A stretch of DNA of 64,000 nucleotides, from the NCBI GenBank assembly GCA_963667505.2, contig OY763490.2:992001-1056000 (forward strand), read 5' to 3'. Both the position numbers and the translations under genes were made by a program. This DNA comes from Aldehydirespirator sp963667505. GTDB taxonomy: Bacteria > Actinomycetota > Acidimicrobiia > Acidimicrobiales > Aldehydirespiratoraceae. The notes under the pieces were generated by a model that worked only from the letters and a program-made list of their open reading frames with translations, was not told where the DNA came from and did no database searches. Shown piece by piece: positions 33,749 to 42,621 of this stretch (positions are counted from its first letter, which is position 1; every line of letters starts with the position of its first letter).

Positions 33749-34929
33749 GCCAGCACCCCCGACGCCACCAGCGCCTCGACTCGCTCGGGCTCGATCCCGT
33801 ACTCCGCCAGCGCCTCGGCGGCGCCCTCGCCCATCGCGGGCGGCGGGCGGCGTGCCGGCGCCGGCGAGTCGGGCAGATGCACCGGCGACGCCACCGACCG
33901 CAGCGGCGCCAGGCCCGCCCGGGGCATCTCCAGGATCATCGACGCGGTGTGCGGATCCTCCAGCGCCTCGTCGAGGGTCCGCACCGGGGCGCAGAGCACG
34001 TCCTGCGCCTCGAGCCGCTCGACCGCCTCCGCCGCGCTGAACCGGCTGAGGGCCTCCGCTATCAGGCCCTGGAGGCGGGGCCGGTTGGCGGCCTGGTCGG
34101 CCATCGTGGCGAAGGAGGGGTCGGCTGAGAGGTCCTCCAAGTCCAGCGCCGCGCAGATGTCGCGCAGCGGGTTGGGCTTGAACGCGCCCACGAGCACGAT
34201 CTCGCCGTCGGCCGCCGCGAACGTGCCCACGAGGGGCATCCGGGCCCAGTTGAGCGGGTCGCGGCCCATCAGCGCCATCGTGGCCTCCATGATCTGCACG
34301 GCGAGAAGCGAGTCGTAGAGCGAGACCTCCACCCTCTGGCCCCGCCCGGTCCGGTCGCGCTGGAGCAGGGCCATCAGGATCCCCTGCACCATGTGCATGC
34401 CGGCGGTGTAGTCCGCCAGCGAGATCGGGTAGATGGCGGTCGGGTGGCCGGGGTCGGCCTTGTGCGACATCGCCCCGGTGAGGGCCTGCGCCAGGATGTC
34501 CTGGCCGCCCTTGCGGGCGTAGACGCCGTCGGTGCCGAAACCGGTTCCCTGGGCGTAGACGATGCGGGGATTGATCCCCGAGAGCCGCTCGTATCCCAGG
34601 CCCAGGCGGTCCATCACCTCCGGCCGGTAGTTGTTGACCACCACGTCGGCCGCGGCGACGAGGTCGTCGATCAGCCCCAAGCCCTCGGGCGCGCGCACAT
34701 CGACCACGATGCTGCGCTTGTTGCGGTTTAGCGAGCCGAACGCCGGGTGCTCGGCGCCGTCGGGGTCTACGAGGGCCCGGCGGAAGATGTCGCCGCTGCC
34801 GGGGCGCTCGACCTTGAGCACGTCGGCGCCGTGGTCGGCCAGCATCTGGGTGGCGACCGGGCCCATCATGATCTGCGAGAAGTCCAGGACCCTGATCCCG
34901 GCCAGCGGCTGGGCAGCAGGGTCGCTCAC
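33745..34929 (-). CDS. Class III (CaiB/BaiF) CoA-transferase, cluster 2 copy
   Basis: The 394-residue enzyme starts at GTG 34929, overlapping the FAD-oxidoreductase stop (GTGA). It has LAGIRVLDFSQIMMGPVATQ, ADVLKVERPGSGDIFRR, NRNKRSIVVD, VNNYRPEVMDRLGLG, and SLADYTAGMH with the putative catalytic Asp, then RTGRGQRVEVSLYD. It parallels the cluster 1 enzyme almost motif for motif, including the unusual KGGQDILAQA stretch. Its C-terminal 25 residues (AEYGIEPERVEALVASGVL) form the usual family tail, which the cluster 1 copy lacks in recognisable form. Confidence 0.92.
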   Translation of the reverse strand: MSDPAAQPLAGIRVLDFSQIMMGPVATQMLADHGADVLKVERPGSGDIFRRALVDPDGAEHPAFGSLNRNKRSIVVDVRAPEGLGLIDDLVAAADVVVNNYRPEVMDRLGLGYERLSGINPRIVYAQGTGFGTDGVYARKGGQDILAQALTGAMSHKADPGHPTAIYPISLADYTAGMHMVQGILMALLQRDRTGRGQRVEVSLYDSLLAVQIMEATMALMGRDPLNWARMPLVGTFAAADGEIVLVGAFKPNPLRDICAALDLEDLSADPSFATMADQAANRPRLQGLIAEALSRFSAAEAVERLEAQDVLCAPVRTLDEALEDPHTASMILEMPRAGLAPLRSVASPVHLPDSPAPARRPPPAMGEGAAEALAEYGIEPERVEALVASGVLA

Positions 34930-36287
34930 GGGGCCGCCTCCGACGCGGCGACGGCCGGCCGGGCCCGCGGCGACGGGACGTCGCCCGGGTCGCCGCCCTG
35001 GCGGCGCAGGCGCCGCTGCACGGCGGCCACGTCCGCCTTGCGGACCGTGACGCCGGAGTCCAGCGCCTCGACTGCGGCCGTGCCCGCGGCCTCGCCCATC
35101 GACATGCACGGCGGGATCTCGCGGGACAGCTTCTGGGCCTCGGGGGTCACCGAGTAGTGCCGGCCGGCCACCAGCAACTGCTCCACGCGCTGGGGCAGCA
35201 GGGCCCGGTAGGGGGTGTAATAGCCGCGGCCCCGGGCCACGCTGTCGGCGAAGTGCGCCCGGTCCACCACGTCGTCCTTGGTGACCACGTACTCGCCCTC
35301 GATGAGCCGCGACTGGCGCACCCCGATCTGGGGCGCCACGTCGATCACCACGGCCCTCTCGAAGCCCGGATAGTGCCCGCGCACGTACTCCACGAGATCG
35401 GCGATCCGCTTGCGGCCCTCGCGGTCGGCGGCGGTGAGATCCGCCGCGCTCAGCCCGTCGTAGCCGTTCATGTGCGGGCAGTTGCACCACACCACACCCG
35501 GCAACGGCGTCTTGAGCCACCACATGGCCCAGGAGCCGCCGAGGATGCGCCGCGCCCTGCGGTTCACCGCGTGGCACTCGGCCGGCTCGGCGTGCTCGAA
35601 GCGCTCCGCCGTGTCGGTGTCGACGTTGCCGAGGCGGAAGACGGTGGTCACGATGTATGAGCCCTCCACGAAGGGGGCGCCCGCGCCGGCGGCCACGTCG
35701 GCGTCGCCGCTGGCGTCGATCACAACGTCGCCGACCACGGCCTGGGGGCCGCTCTTGGTCTCGCAGATCACGCCGCCGATGGTGTCGCCCTCCATGATGG
35801 GCGCCGAGTACCAGGAATGGAGCCGCACGTCGACGCCGGCCTGCTCCACGAGGTCGTTGGAGACCCGCTTCCAGCCGTCGGGATCGAAGGCCGCGGCGTA
35901 CACGATGGACTTGCGGGGCCCTCTGGCGTAGAGGTCGAACAGGCCCCAGCGCGACCATCGCCGCCACATCTCGTCGCTGAGGACCCGGTCGCCGGGCGGC
36001 GGGTAGACGGCCAGCCCGAGGGCGTCCAGGCGCTCGACCATCTCCTGGGCGATGCCGCGGACGGTGATCTCGGCCGGGCCGTCGGAGAAGTCGTCGAGCA
36101 CCAGGACCATCCCCCCGGCGGCCAGGCCGCCCAGGTAGGCGTAGCGCTCCAGCAGGGTGACGCTGGCGCCCTGGCGCGCCGCCGAGACCGCCGCGGCCAG
36201 CCCGGCCGGGCCGCCCCCGACCACGACCACGTCGCTTCGGGCCGCCACCGGGGCCTCGGCGGCCGGTCGGGTGACGGCGGCGCCCAT
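34926..36287 (-). CDS. FAD-dependent oxidoreductase (FAD_oxidored type), cluster 2 copy
   Basis: At 453 residues it equals its cluster 1 paralogue in length. The N-terminal FAD fold is SDVVVVGGGPAGLAAAVSAA with TLLERYAYLGG; GDVVIDASGDADVAAGAG is near 190; the C-terminal QLLVAGRHYSVTP...CMSMGEAAG closes the cofactor site. Shared long blocks (YVVTKDDVV, DSVARGRGYYTPYRALLPQ, AQKLSREIPPCM) show recent common ancestry. It is encoded four bases after the XRE regulator, so expression is tied to that regulator. The electron acceptor may be the ferredoxin at 39228, by inference. Confidence 0.85.
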   Translation of the reverse strand: MGAAVTRPAAEAPVAARSDVVVVGGGPAGLAAAVSAARQGASVTLLERYAYLGGLAAGGMVLVLDDFSDGPAEITVRGIAQEMVERLDALGLAVYPPPGDRVLSDEMWRRWSRWGLFDLYARGPRKSIVYAAAFDPDGWKRVSNDLVEQAGVDVRLHSWYSAPIMEGDTIGGVICETKSGPQAVVGDVVIDASGDADVAAGAGAPFVEGSYIVTTVFRLGNVDTDTAERFEHAEPAECHAVNRRARRILGGSWAMWWLKTPLPGVVWCNCPHMNGYDGLSAADLTAADREGRKRIADLVEYVRGHYPGFERAVVIDVAPQIGVRQSRLIEGEYVVTKDDVVDRAHFADSVARGRGYYTPYRALLPQRVEQLLVAGRHYSVTPEAQKLSREIPPCMSMGEAAGTAAVEALDSGVTVRKADVAAVQRRLRRQGGDPGDVPSPRARPAVAASEAAP

Positions 36288-36291
36288 AGCC

Positions 36292-36927
36292 TCAGAAGCT
36301 CGGCGGGGTCACCACCCACAGCGACACCGAGGTGACCTCGCCGGGGTTCTCGTACCAGTGGGGGATAGTGGAGCTGTAGGAGATCGAGTCGCCCGCCCGC
36401 AGCACGTAATGGGTGCCGCCCACGTTGACGGCGTGGGTTCCCTCCAGAACGATGCCGAACTCCTCGCCGTCGTGCACGAACGGCGTGTCCCGGGTGGAGT
36501 ATCCCGGCTCGGCCACGATCCGGATCGCCTCGAGGGCGCTGTCGAGGCGGGGAGTGAGCATCTCCGCCAGGACGAGGTCCTCGTCGCCGACGCTGAGCCG
36601 GCGGCGCTCCTCGCGCCGGACCACCGGCGAGGACAGCTGCTCGCCCGCCACGAGCCGCGCCACCGGGATGCCGAGGGCGTGGGCCACCTGCACGAGCGTG
36701 TTGAACGAGGGGTTGCCCTGCCCCCGCTCCACCTGCGACAGCAGCCCTGCGCTGACCTCCGAGGCCCCGGCGAGCTGCTCGAGGGTCCACCCTCGGAGCT
36801 TGCGCAGCCGCTTGATCTCCTTGCCGACCGTCTGCACGGTGAGCGGGGGCCGGTCGGCGCTGCGAGGCCTGGCATCGGAGGCGGGCAGGTGCCAGTTCGA
36901 GGCGTTGATGTGCGCGGCCGAGTGCAA
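36292..36927 (-). CDS. XRE-family regulator with C-terminal cupin domain
   Basis: About 211 residues from TTG 36927, chosen because GGAG lies seven bases upstream; no ATG is in frame and a GTG lies slightly upstream. A lambda-repressor-like helix-turn-helix (about 35-90: IKRLRKLRGWTLEQLAGASE, SAGLLSQVERGQGNPSFNTL) is followed by a small-molecule cupin domain (about 125-205: GEEFGIVLEGTHAVNVGG, AGDSISYSSTIPHWYEN). Such HTH-cupin proteins control catabolic and transport genes in response to a metabolite. It is divergent from the GMC gene and upstream of the FAD oxidoreductase, so probably the cluster 2 regulator. Confidence 0.88.
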   Translation of the reverse strand: MHSAAHINASNWHLPASDARPRSADRPPLTVQTVGKEIKRLRKLRGWTLEQLAGASEVSAGLLSQVERGQGNPSFNTLVQVAHALGIPVARLVAGEQLSSPVVRREERRRLSVGDEDLVLAEMLTPRLDSALEAIRIVAEPGYSTRDTPFVHDGEEFGIVLEGTHAVNVGGTHYVLRAGDSISYSSTIPHWYENPGEVTSVSLWVVTPPSF

Positions 36928-37020
36928 GTCAATCTCCTTCACCAGTGTCTCGACTGTCTCGTATCTCAACTGTCTAATGTCTCGACTGTCTCGACCGCCA
37001 TCGTACCGCCTGTCTTCACT

Positions 37021-37050
37021 ACAATATAGTATTTCAATATGGTGAGGCAA
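37021..37050. promoter_or_regulatory. Divergent promoter/operator between the XRE regulator and the GMC gene
   Basis: An AT-rich block in a GC-rich gap contains the direct repeat CAATAT-N7-CAATAT (37022-37040). Minus strand: TTGCCT (37050-37045), 16-base spacer, TATATT (37028-37023) toward the XRE gene. Plus strand: TATAGT (37025-37030) lies nine bases before ATG 37039, so the GMC mRNA would be leaderless or nearly so. Overlap of both promoters with the repeat suggests autoregulation. Confidence 0.55.
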
Positions 37051-38700
37051 GGGCGGGGGACGCCCGAGCGGGCGGCGCACGAGCGGCAGGCGGACGTCGT
37101 GATCGTCGGTGCCGGTGCCTCGGGCGCGGTCGCCGCCGCTCGCCTGGCCTCCGCCGGCTTCGAGGTGGTCTGCCTCGAGCAGGGCGGCTGGACAGGCCCG
37201 GCCGACTACATGAGCGACCGGCCGGAGGCCGAGCTGGCCTGGGTGGAGCGCTGGAACCCCGACCCCAACGTCCGCCGGGTGCCGGCTGACTATCCGCTGA
37301 CCGGCGACTCCGACGTGCGGCCCGTGATGTGCAACGGCGTCGGCGGGGGGCTGGTGCAGTGGGCGGCCATGTGGCAGCCGCTGCTGGCGTCGGACTTCAG
37401 GGTGCGGACGCTCGACGGCGTGGCCGACGACTGGCCGATCGGCTGGCCCGATCTGGCCGAGCCGTACGGCGAGGTGGCCCGGGCGATGTCGGTGTCGGGC
37501 CTGGGAGGCGACCCGGCCCTTCCCGAGCTGGACCCCTACCCCAACCCGCCGATCCCGATCGGCAGGATCGGAACGGCCGCCGCCCGGGGCATGGACAGTC
37601 TCGGCTGGCACTGGTGGCCCGGCGCCAACGCCATCGCCTCGCGGCGCCACGGCTCGCTCCAGGCCTGCCAGCGGCGCGGCACCTGCATGACGGGCTGCCC
37701 CGAGAACGCCAAGGCCACCCCGTCGCTCACCCACTGGCCGCAGGCGCTGGCCGCGGGCGCCCGGCTGGTGACCGGCGCCCGTGTGGCGCAGATCCCCCTC
37801 GACGGGCGGGGCCGGGCCCGCGGCGCCGTGTATGTGGACCTCGACGGATTAGAGCGCCTGCAGCCCGCGCAGGTGGTGATCCTGGCCGCCAACGCCGTGG
37901 GCACGGCCCGTCTACTGCTGCTGTCGGAGTCGCCGCGGTTCCCCGACGGTCTGGCCAACTCCTCGGGACTGGTGGGGCGCCGGCTCATGCAGCATCCCTA
38001 CCGGACGGTCGCGGCTGTCTGCGAGGACCCCCTCGAGAGCTGGCAGGGTCCCTGGGGCCAGAGCATCTACTCGCTGGAGTTCGCCGAGACCTGCGCCGAC
38101 CGCGGCTTCGTCCGCGGCACGAAGTGGATGGTGATGCCTCACGGCGGGCCGATGTTCGCGGTGGCCGAGTACCAGGAGGCACACCGCCACGAGGGCTTCG
38201 ACGCGGTGTGGGGCCCGAACTTCCACCGGGCGGCCGCCGAGGTATTCGGACACACCTTCACTTGGGGCATCCAGGCCGAGGACCTGCCCGAGGACCACAA
38301 CCGGGTGGTTCTCGATCCCGCCGTGCGCGACTCATCGGGCCTGCCGGCCGCCCGCGTCGAGTACCGAGTGTCGGACAACACCCGCAAGATGCTTGACTTC
38401 AACGTGGCCCGCGCCGTCGAGGCGGCCGAGGCGGCGGGGGCGGTGTCCACCTACGTGCGCGACGTCTGGCCCACCGGCATAGGCCACGTACTGGGCACCA
38501 CCCGGATGGGCGACGATCCTGAGCGCTCGGTGGTGGACCGCTGGTGCCGCGCCCACGACGTGGCCAACCTCTACGTGATCGACGGCGGCGTGTTCGTGAC
38601 CGGCGGATCGGCCAACCCGACAGCCACGATCATGGCCAACGCGCTTCGGGTCGCCGACCACATGGTCGAGGCCCGGGCCTCCCAGGAGGTGCCCGCATGA
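37039..38700 (+). CDS. GMC-type FAD oxidoreductase (gluconate/alcohol dehydrogenase flavoprotein-like)
   Basis: The 553-residue flavoprotein has the FAD-binding VVIVGAGASGAVAAARLA near residue 20 with EVVCLEQGG. A cysteine-rich CQRRGTCMTGCPENAK lies near 212, as in long-chain or sugar alcohol GMC enzymes. VILAANAVGTARLLL is near 275, and the C-terminal GIGHVLGTTRMG...GGSANPTATIMANALR carries the catalytic histidine and closing FAD contacts. It oxidises an alcohol or sugar-type substrate; which one is unknown. It heads a plus-strand operon with a small subunit-3-like gene and a ferredoxin. Its 3' end lies in a 35-bp duplication. Confidence 0.85.
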   Translation: MVRQGRGTPERAAHERQADVVIVGAGASGAVAAARLASAGFEVVCLEQGGWTGPADYMSDRPEAELAWVERWNPDPNVRRVPADYPLTGDSDVRPVMCNGVGGGLVQWAAMWQPLLASDFRVRTLDGVADDWPIGWPDLAEPYGEVARAMSVSGLGGDPALPELDPYPNPPIPIGRIGTAAARGMDSLGWHWWPGANAIASRRHGSLQACQRRGTCMTGCPENAKATPSLTHWPQALAAGARLVTGARVAQIPLDGRGRARGAVYVDLDGLERLQPAQVVILAANAVGTARLLLLSESPRFPDGLANSSGLVGRRLMQHPYRTVAAVCEDPLESWQGPWGQSIYSLEFAETCADRGFVRGTKWMVMPHGGPMFAVAEYQEAHRHEGFDAVWGPNFHRAAAEVFGHTFTWGIQAEDLPEDHNRVVLDPAVRDSSGLPAARVEYRVSDNTRKMLDFNVARAVEAAEAAGAVSTYVRDVWPTGIGHVLGTTRMGDDPERSVVDRWCRAHDVANLYVIDGGVFVTGGSANPTATIMANALRVADHMVEARASQEVPA

Positions 38701-38732
38701 TCGAGGCCCGGGCCTCCCAGGGGCCGGTATGA
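38662..38732. repeat. 35-bp duplication over the GMC/small-subunit junction
   Basis: Two copies start with ATGGTCGAGG (38662) and ATGATCGAGG (38697), sharing CGAGGCCCGGGCCTCCCAGG, and each is followed by a sequence ending in ATGA. The ATGA at 38697-38700 supplies the GMC stop; the one at 38729-38732 supplies the next gene's start. This again duplicates a stop-start overlap. Confidence 0.88.
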
Positions 38733-39148
38733 GGGGCTCCGGGCCGACGCCTGCCCAGCGGGCGACGCTGGCACGACTGGCCGACATCCTCGTGGCCGAG
38801 GGACTCGGCATGCCGTCCGCCTCGTCGGTCGGCGTGGCCGACGGCCTGCTCGACCGGTGCCTCGACGCCGCTCCGTCGTTGGCGGCGGCGCTGACCGCTC
38901 TGCTCGACGAGGCGCCCGCGGAGGGCCTCGGGGCTTTCGTGCGACGACTGGAGGCGGACCGTCCCGACGACTTCGCCGTCCTGTCCACGACCGTCGTGGG
39001 CGCCTACTACCTCAGCGACGAGGTGCGCCGCCTGATCGGCTACCCCGGCCAGCAGCCCAGCCCGATGTCGGTGGCGGCCGAGCCCGACTATCTCGACATG
39101 CTGGAGCGGGTTCACGACCGCCACCCCGGCTACCGGGAGTGCCCGTGA
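38729..39148 (+). CDS. Gluconate 2-dehydrogenase subunit 3-like small protein
   Basis: The 139-residue helical protein has an N-terminal LARLADILVAEGLGMPSAS, a middle FVRRLEADRPDDFAVLSTTV and the family-like C-terminal segment VGAYYLSDEVRRLIGYPGQ. It resembles the small partner subunits of membrane-linked GMC dehydrogenases. Those often have a Tat signal, which is absent here, so this complex is probably cytoplasmic. It follows the GMC gene and precedes the ferredoxin, suggesting a three-part dehydrogenase. Both its boundaries lie in short tandem duplications. Confidence 0.65.
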   Translation: MRGSGPTPAQRATLARLADILVAEGLGMPSASSVGVADGLLDRCLDAAPSLAAALTALLDEAPAEGLGAFVRRLEADRPDDFAVLSTTVVGAYYLSDEVRRLIGYPGQQPSPMSVAAEPDYLDMLERVHDRHPGYRECP

Positions 39149-39227
39149 CCGGGGCGGTCCGCCCCTCGGGACTGCCCGTGACCGGGGCGGTCCGCTCCTC
39201 GGAAGTGCCCGTGGCAGGGGAGTACAC

Positions 39228-39231
<4 letters not shown>
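39136..39231. repeat. 33-bp repeat (2.5 copies) over the small-subunit/ferredoxin junction
   Basis: GTGACCGGGGCGGTCCGC occurs at 39145 and 39178, with a degenerate third copy at 39211 (GTGGCAGGGG). The first GTGACC carries the stop of the small subunit (TGA 39146-39148). The real ferredoxin start is GTGACC at 39228. The in-frame intervening units encode a short V(T/A)GxVRxSx-type repeat. Confidence 0.85.
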
Positions 39232-39554
<323 letters not shown>

Positions 39555-39609
39555 CGCGTTTCGGCAGCGTCGGGTACGGTGGGGCGCGAGCTGGCGGAAG
39601 GGAGCGACG

Positions 39610-40485
39610 ATGGCGGTTGAACGGGGGTGCTGGGCGGCCCCGGACGCGCTCACCGGCCCCGAGGCGGCGGCCTTCGCCCGGCGGGTCGAGGAGCTCGGCT
39701 ACTCGCAGCTGTGGATCAACGAGACATTCGGGCGCGATCCCTTCGCGCTGGCCGCGCACCTCGGAGCGGTCACGTCCACGCTGAGGCTCGGCGCGGGGAT
39801 CGCCAACGTCTACAACCGGCACGCGGGCGTGATGAAGCAGGGAGCGTGCACCGTGGCCGAGCAGACCGGGGGCCGGTTCACTCTCGGCCTCGGCGTGTCC
39901 ACCCCGGTGATCGTCACCAAGATCCGCGGCATCCCCTACGACCGGCCGCTGTCGTACATGCGGTCCTACCTCGACACCATGGAGTCCTCCCGCTACATGT
40001 CCGTGCCGCCGTCGGCGCCCGTGCCGACGGTGCTGGCCGCTCTCGGCCCCCGGATGCTCGAGCTGGCCGCGGAGCGCACCGACGGCGCCCACCCCTACAA
40101 CACCACGCCCGAGCACACCGCTTTCGCCCGCTCGGTCATGGGGCCCGACGCGCACCTCTGCGTGGAGCAGAAGGTGATGCTCACTACCGACGCGTCGCAG
40201 GCCCGGGCCACGAGCGCCGCATTCATGAAGTTCTACACCCGGGCCCCCGGCTACCGGGACTGCTGGAAGCGCCTCGGCTTCACCGACGACGACATCGACG
40301 GGCCCTCGGACCGTTTCGTGGACGCGATGGTGGCCTGGGGCGACGTCGACGCCGTCGAGCGGCGGCTGGCCGAGCACGCCGACGCTGGTGCCACGCAGGT
40401 GTGCATCCAGGTGCTGCATCCCGCCTCCGGTGCCGCCGCCGTCGACTACGACGCCCTGGCGGCCCTGGCCCCCGCCGCGAGCTGA
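39610..40485 (+). CDS. Luciferase-like (F420-dependent type) oxidoreductase
   Basis: The 291-residue TIM-barrel enzyme has luciferase-like monooxygenase features: VEELGYSQLWINETFGRDPF near residue 25-45, TLRLGAGIANVYNRH near 60-75, GRFTLGLGVSTP near 88-100, and a C-terminal GATQVCIQVLHP. Actinobacterial members usually use coenzyme F420 to reduce or oxidise alcohols, imines or enoyl groups; cofactor choice is inferred. GGAAGGGAG precedes ATG 39610. It lies between the ferredoxin and the SDR gene in cluster 2. Confidence 0.85.
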   Translation: MAVERGCWAAPDALTGPEAAAFARRVEELGYSQLWINETFGRDPFALAAHLGAVTSTLRLGAGIANVYNRHAGVMKQGACTVAEQTGGRFTLGLGVSTPVIVTKIRGIPYDRPLSYMRSYLDTMESSRYMSVPPSAPVPTVLAALGPRMLELAAERTDGAHPYNTTPEHTAFARSVMGPDAHLCVEQKVMLTTDASQARATSAAFMKFYTRAPGYRDCWKRLGFTDDDIDGPSDRFVDAMVAWGDVDAVERRLAEHADAGATQVCIQVLHPASGAAAVDYDALAALAPAAS

Positions 40486-40502
40486 CGGCTGGGGGCTCGC
40501 CC

Positions 40503-41402
40503 ATGCAGGATCTCGCCGGCCGGGTGGCCGTGGTGACCGGAGGCGCCAGCGGCATGGGCCGGGGGATGGCCGAGCGCTTCGCGGCGGAGTCGATGCGGGT
40601 GGTGGTGGCCGACATCGAGGAGCCTCCCCTGCACGAGACGGTGGAGGCGATCCGCGCCGCGGGGGGCGAGGCCACCGCCGTGGTGTGCGACGTGTCGTCG
40701 TGGCCGTCGGTGCAGTCGCTGCGCGCCGCCGCCCTCGAGGCGTATGGCCCGGCCGACGTGCTGTGCAACAACGCGGGCGTGGTCGCCTCCGGCCCCGTCG
40801 CCGAGCTGTCCCTCAAGTCCTGGGAGTGGTGCCTGGGGGTCAACCTGTGGGGTGTGATCCACGGCTGCCGGGCCTTCCTCGGCGCCATGATCGAACGGGG
40901 CTCCGGCCACATCGTCAACACCGCATCGGTGCTGGGCCACATCACCTCGGCCGGCATCGGCCCCTACAACGTCTCCAAGCATGGCGTGGTGGCCCTCAGC
41001 GAGACCCTCCACGCGGAGATGCTGGCCCAGTCCACCGGGGTGGGCGTGACCTGCCTGTGCCCAGGGCTGGTGTCCACAAACATCATCGACTCCGAGCGCA
41101 ACCGGCCCGAGCATCTGCTCGACCGCTCGGGGGTTGACGGCACGTTGAGATCCGACGCGCTCGCGGGCGGCGCCGACTCCGAGGCGCGGGCGGCGATACG
41201 GGACCTCTACGCGCAGGCTCTGCGCCCGTCGAAGGTTGCCGACATGGTGGTGCGAGCCATCCAGGACGGACAACTCTGGCTGTTCACCGACGGCGACTTC
41301 GACGCCGCCATCGCGGCCCGCCACCGCGACATCGAGGCCCGGCGTACGCCTTCGACCGCCGGATCCCTGGCCGCGGCCCTGCTGGAGGACCACGGCCCAT
41401 GA
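40503..41402 (+). CDS. Short-chain dehydrogenase/reductase
   Basis: This classical SDR of 299 residues has the cofactor motif VVTGGASGMGRGMA near residue 10, CNNAGV near 88, catalytic Ser in TASVLGH near 142 and the YNVSK catalytic pair near 155, then CPGLVSTNI. ATG 40503 lies 18 bases after the luciferase-like gene. Its C-terminal 60 residues extend beyond the minimal fold. The substrate is an unknown alcohol or ketone. The stop overlaps an ATG (ATGA, 41399-41402) that starts a repeat-filled stretch before the next gene. Confidence 0.9.
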   Translation: MQDLAGRVAVVTGGASGMGRGMAERFAAESMRVVVADIEEPPLHETVEAIRAAGGEATAVVCDVSSWPSVQSLRAAALEAYGPADVLCNNAGVVASGPVAELSLKSWEWCLGVNLWGVIHGCRAFLGAMIERGSGHIVNTASVLGHITSAGIGPYNVSKHGVVALSETLHAEMLAQSTGVGVTCLCPGLVSTNIIDSERNRPEHLLDRSGVDGTLRSDALAGGADSEARAAIRDLYAQALRPSKVADMVVRAIQDGQLWLFTDGDFDAAIAARHRDIEARRTPSTAGSLAAALLEDHGP

Positions 41403-41547
41403 CCCAGCCCGCGCTGTCGGGCAGGGCTTCGCCGCCACCGCCCGCATCGTCGGGCGGGGATTCGCCGCCACGGCCCGCATCGTCGGGCAGGGCGTCGGAT
41501 CGGGCAGCGCGGCAACGGCCCGCCCCAACGGGTCGGCGTCGGCGATG
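41399..41547. repeat. 33-bp tandem repeat between SDR and epimerase genes, bounded by ATGA motifs
   Basis: TTCGCCGCCACCGCCCGCAT at 41428 and a one-mismatch copy at 41461 repeat with a 33-base period; a third, degraded unit extends to about 41525. ATGA occurs at 41399 (with the SDR stop) and ATGAGG at 41545 (the epimerase start). In the epimerase frame the array is open and reads GFAATARIVG(R/Q) units, so an N-terminally extended product from an upstream start is conceivable. Confidence 0.8.
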
Positions 41548-42558
41548 AGGGTCCTGGTCACCGGCGCCACCGGCTTCGTCGGATCCCACGCGGCCAAGGC
41601 CCTGCAGGACGCCGGTCACACCGTGCGGGCCCTGGTGCGCACCCCGGCCAAGCTCGAGACGGTCACCGCCCGGGTCGGGGTCGACCTGGCCTCGCTGGAG
41701 ACCGCCGAAGGCGACATCCGCGACCCTGCCGCGGTCGCGTCCGCCGTCGAAGGCTGCGACGCGGTGGTCCACGCCGCCGCGGTGGTCAGCATCGACCCGA
41801 ACGCCGCGGCCGAGGTCGAGGAGTCCAACTTCCCGGGCGCGCTCAACGTGCTGGGCGCTGCCGTCGATGCGGGCTGCGACCCGGTGGTGCACGTCTCCAC
41901 CGGCGAGGCCCTGTTCCCGTTCCGCACCGACCCGGTGACCGCGGAGCATCCGGTCGGCACCGCCCCACATGCCTATCCGAGGTCCAAGGCCCAGAGCGAG
42001 CAGCTGGCCCGGCGCTACCAGTCCCAGGGTCGCGGCGTGGTCATCGTCTACCCGGCCCTGGTCGTCGGCCCCGGCGACTACAACGAGTCGGTGCAGGTCC
42101 AGCCCATGAAGCTGTGGCTGACCAGACCCGTTCCCCGGTCCGGCTACACCACCACGATGGTGGACGTGCGCGACGTTGCCGCCGTGATCGCCGCCTCGAT
42201 GCAGGCCGGCCGCGGCCCGCGGCGCCACCTGATGTTCGGCCACCACCTCACCGCCGACGAGTTGCTGTCAGAGCTGCGGCAGGTGACGGGCCGGGACATC
42301 AAGTCGGCGCCCATGCCCAAGGCGCTGTTCTCGATATGGGGCCGGATCGGCGACATGGCGCACCGCTTCGGCCTCGACCTCGTGCTCACCTCCGAGGCCG
42401 TCGGGTACATGTTCAACTACTGCGCTGGCGACAACTCCGCCACCGAGCAGGCCACCGGAGTAACCCTGCGCCCGGTGGCGGAGTCGCTGGCCGACACCAT
42501 CGCCTGGCTGCGCGACGAGGGCTACGTCACCGCCGCGCACGCCGGAGCCGTGCCGTAG
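41545..42558 (+). CDS. NAD-dependent epimerase/dehydratase (extended SDR), first of two tandem copies
   Basis: The 337-residue extended SDR has MRVLVTGATGFVGSHAAKAL (nucleotide-binding GxxGxxG), VRALVRTPAKLE, VHVSTGEALFP (Ser) and YPRSK (Tyr/Lys catalytic pair near 145), followed by VVIVYPALVVGPGDYNES. Family members act on sugar nucleotides, flavonoid-like or steroid-like ketones; this subgroup is not assignable. ATG 41545 is the natural start by homology with the next gene. The frame remains open upstream through a tandem repeat. Confidence 0.85.
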   Translation: MRVLVTGATGFVGSHAAKALQDAGHTVRALVRTPAKLETVTARVGVDLASLETAEGDIRDPAAVASAVEGCDAVVHAAAVVSIDPNAAAEVEESNFPGALNVLGAAVDAGCDPVVHVSTGEALFPFRTDPVTAEHPVGTAPHAYPRSKAQSEQLARRYQSQGRGVVIVYPALVVGPGDYNESVQVQPMKLWLTRPVPRSGYTTTMVDVRDVAAVIAASMQAGRGPRRHLMFGHHLTADELLSELRQVTGRDIKSAPMPKALFSIWGRIGDMAHRFGLDLVLTSEAVGYMFNYCAGDNSATEQATGVTLRPVAESLADTIAWLRDEGYVTAAHAGAVP

Positions 42559-42606
42559 GCTCTCGCACGCTCGGGAGAAGCCCTCGCAGGCTGGGGGAAG
42601 GCAGAC
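42559..42606. repeat. Imperfect ~22-bp duplication between the tandem epimerase genes
   Basis: CTCGCACGCTCGGGAGAAG (42564) and CTCGCAGGCTGGGGGAAGG (42586) are imperfect direct copies filling the gap between the stop of the first and the start of the second epimerase gene. The second copy contains GGGGGAAGG and a GGGGGAGG follows, which may act as the ribosome binding site. Confidence 0.55.
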
Positions 42607-42621
42607 GGGGGAGGCATAGAC

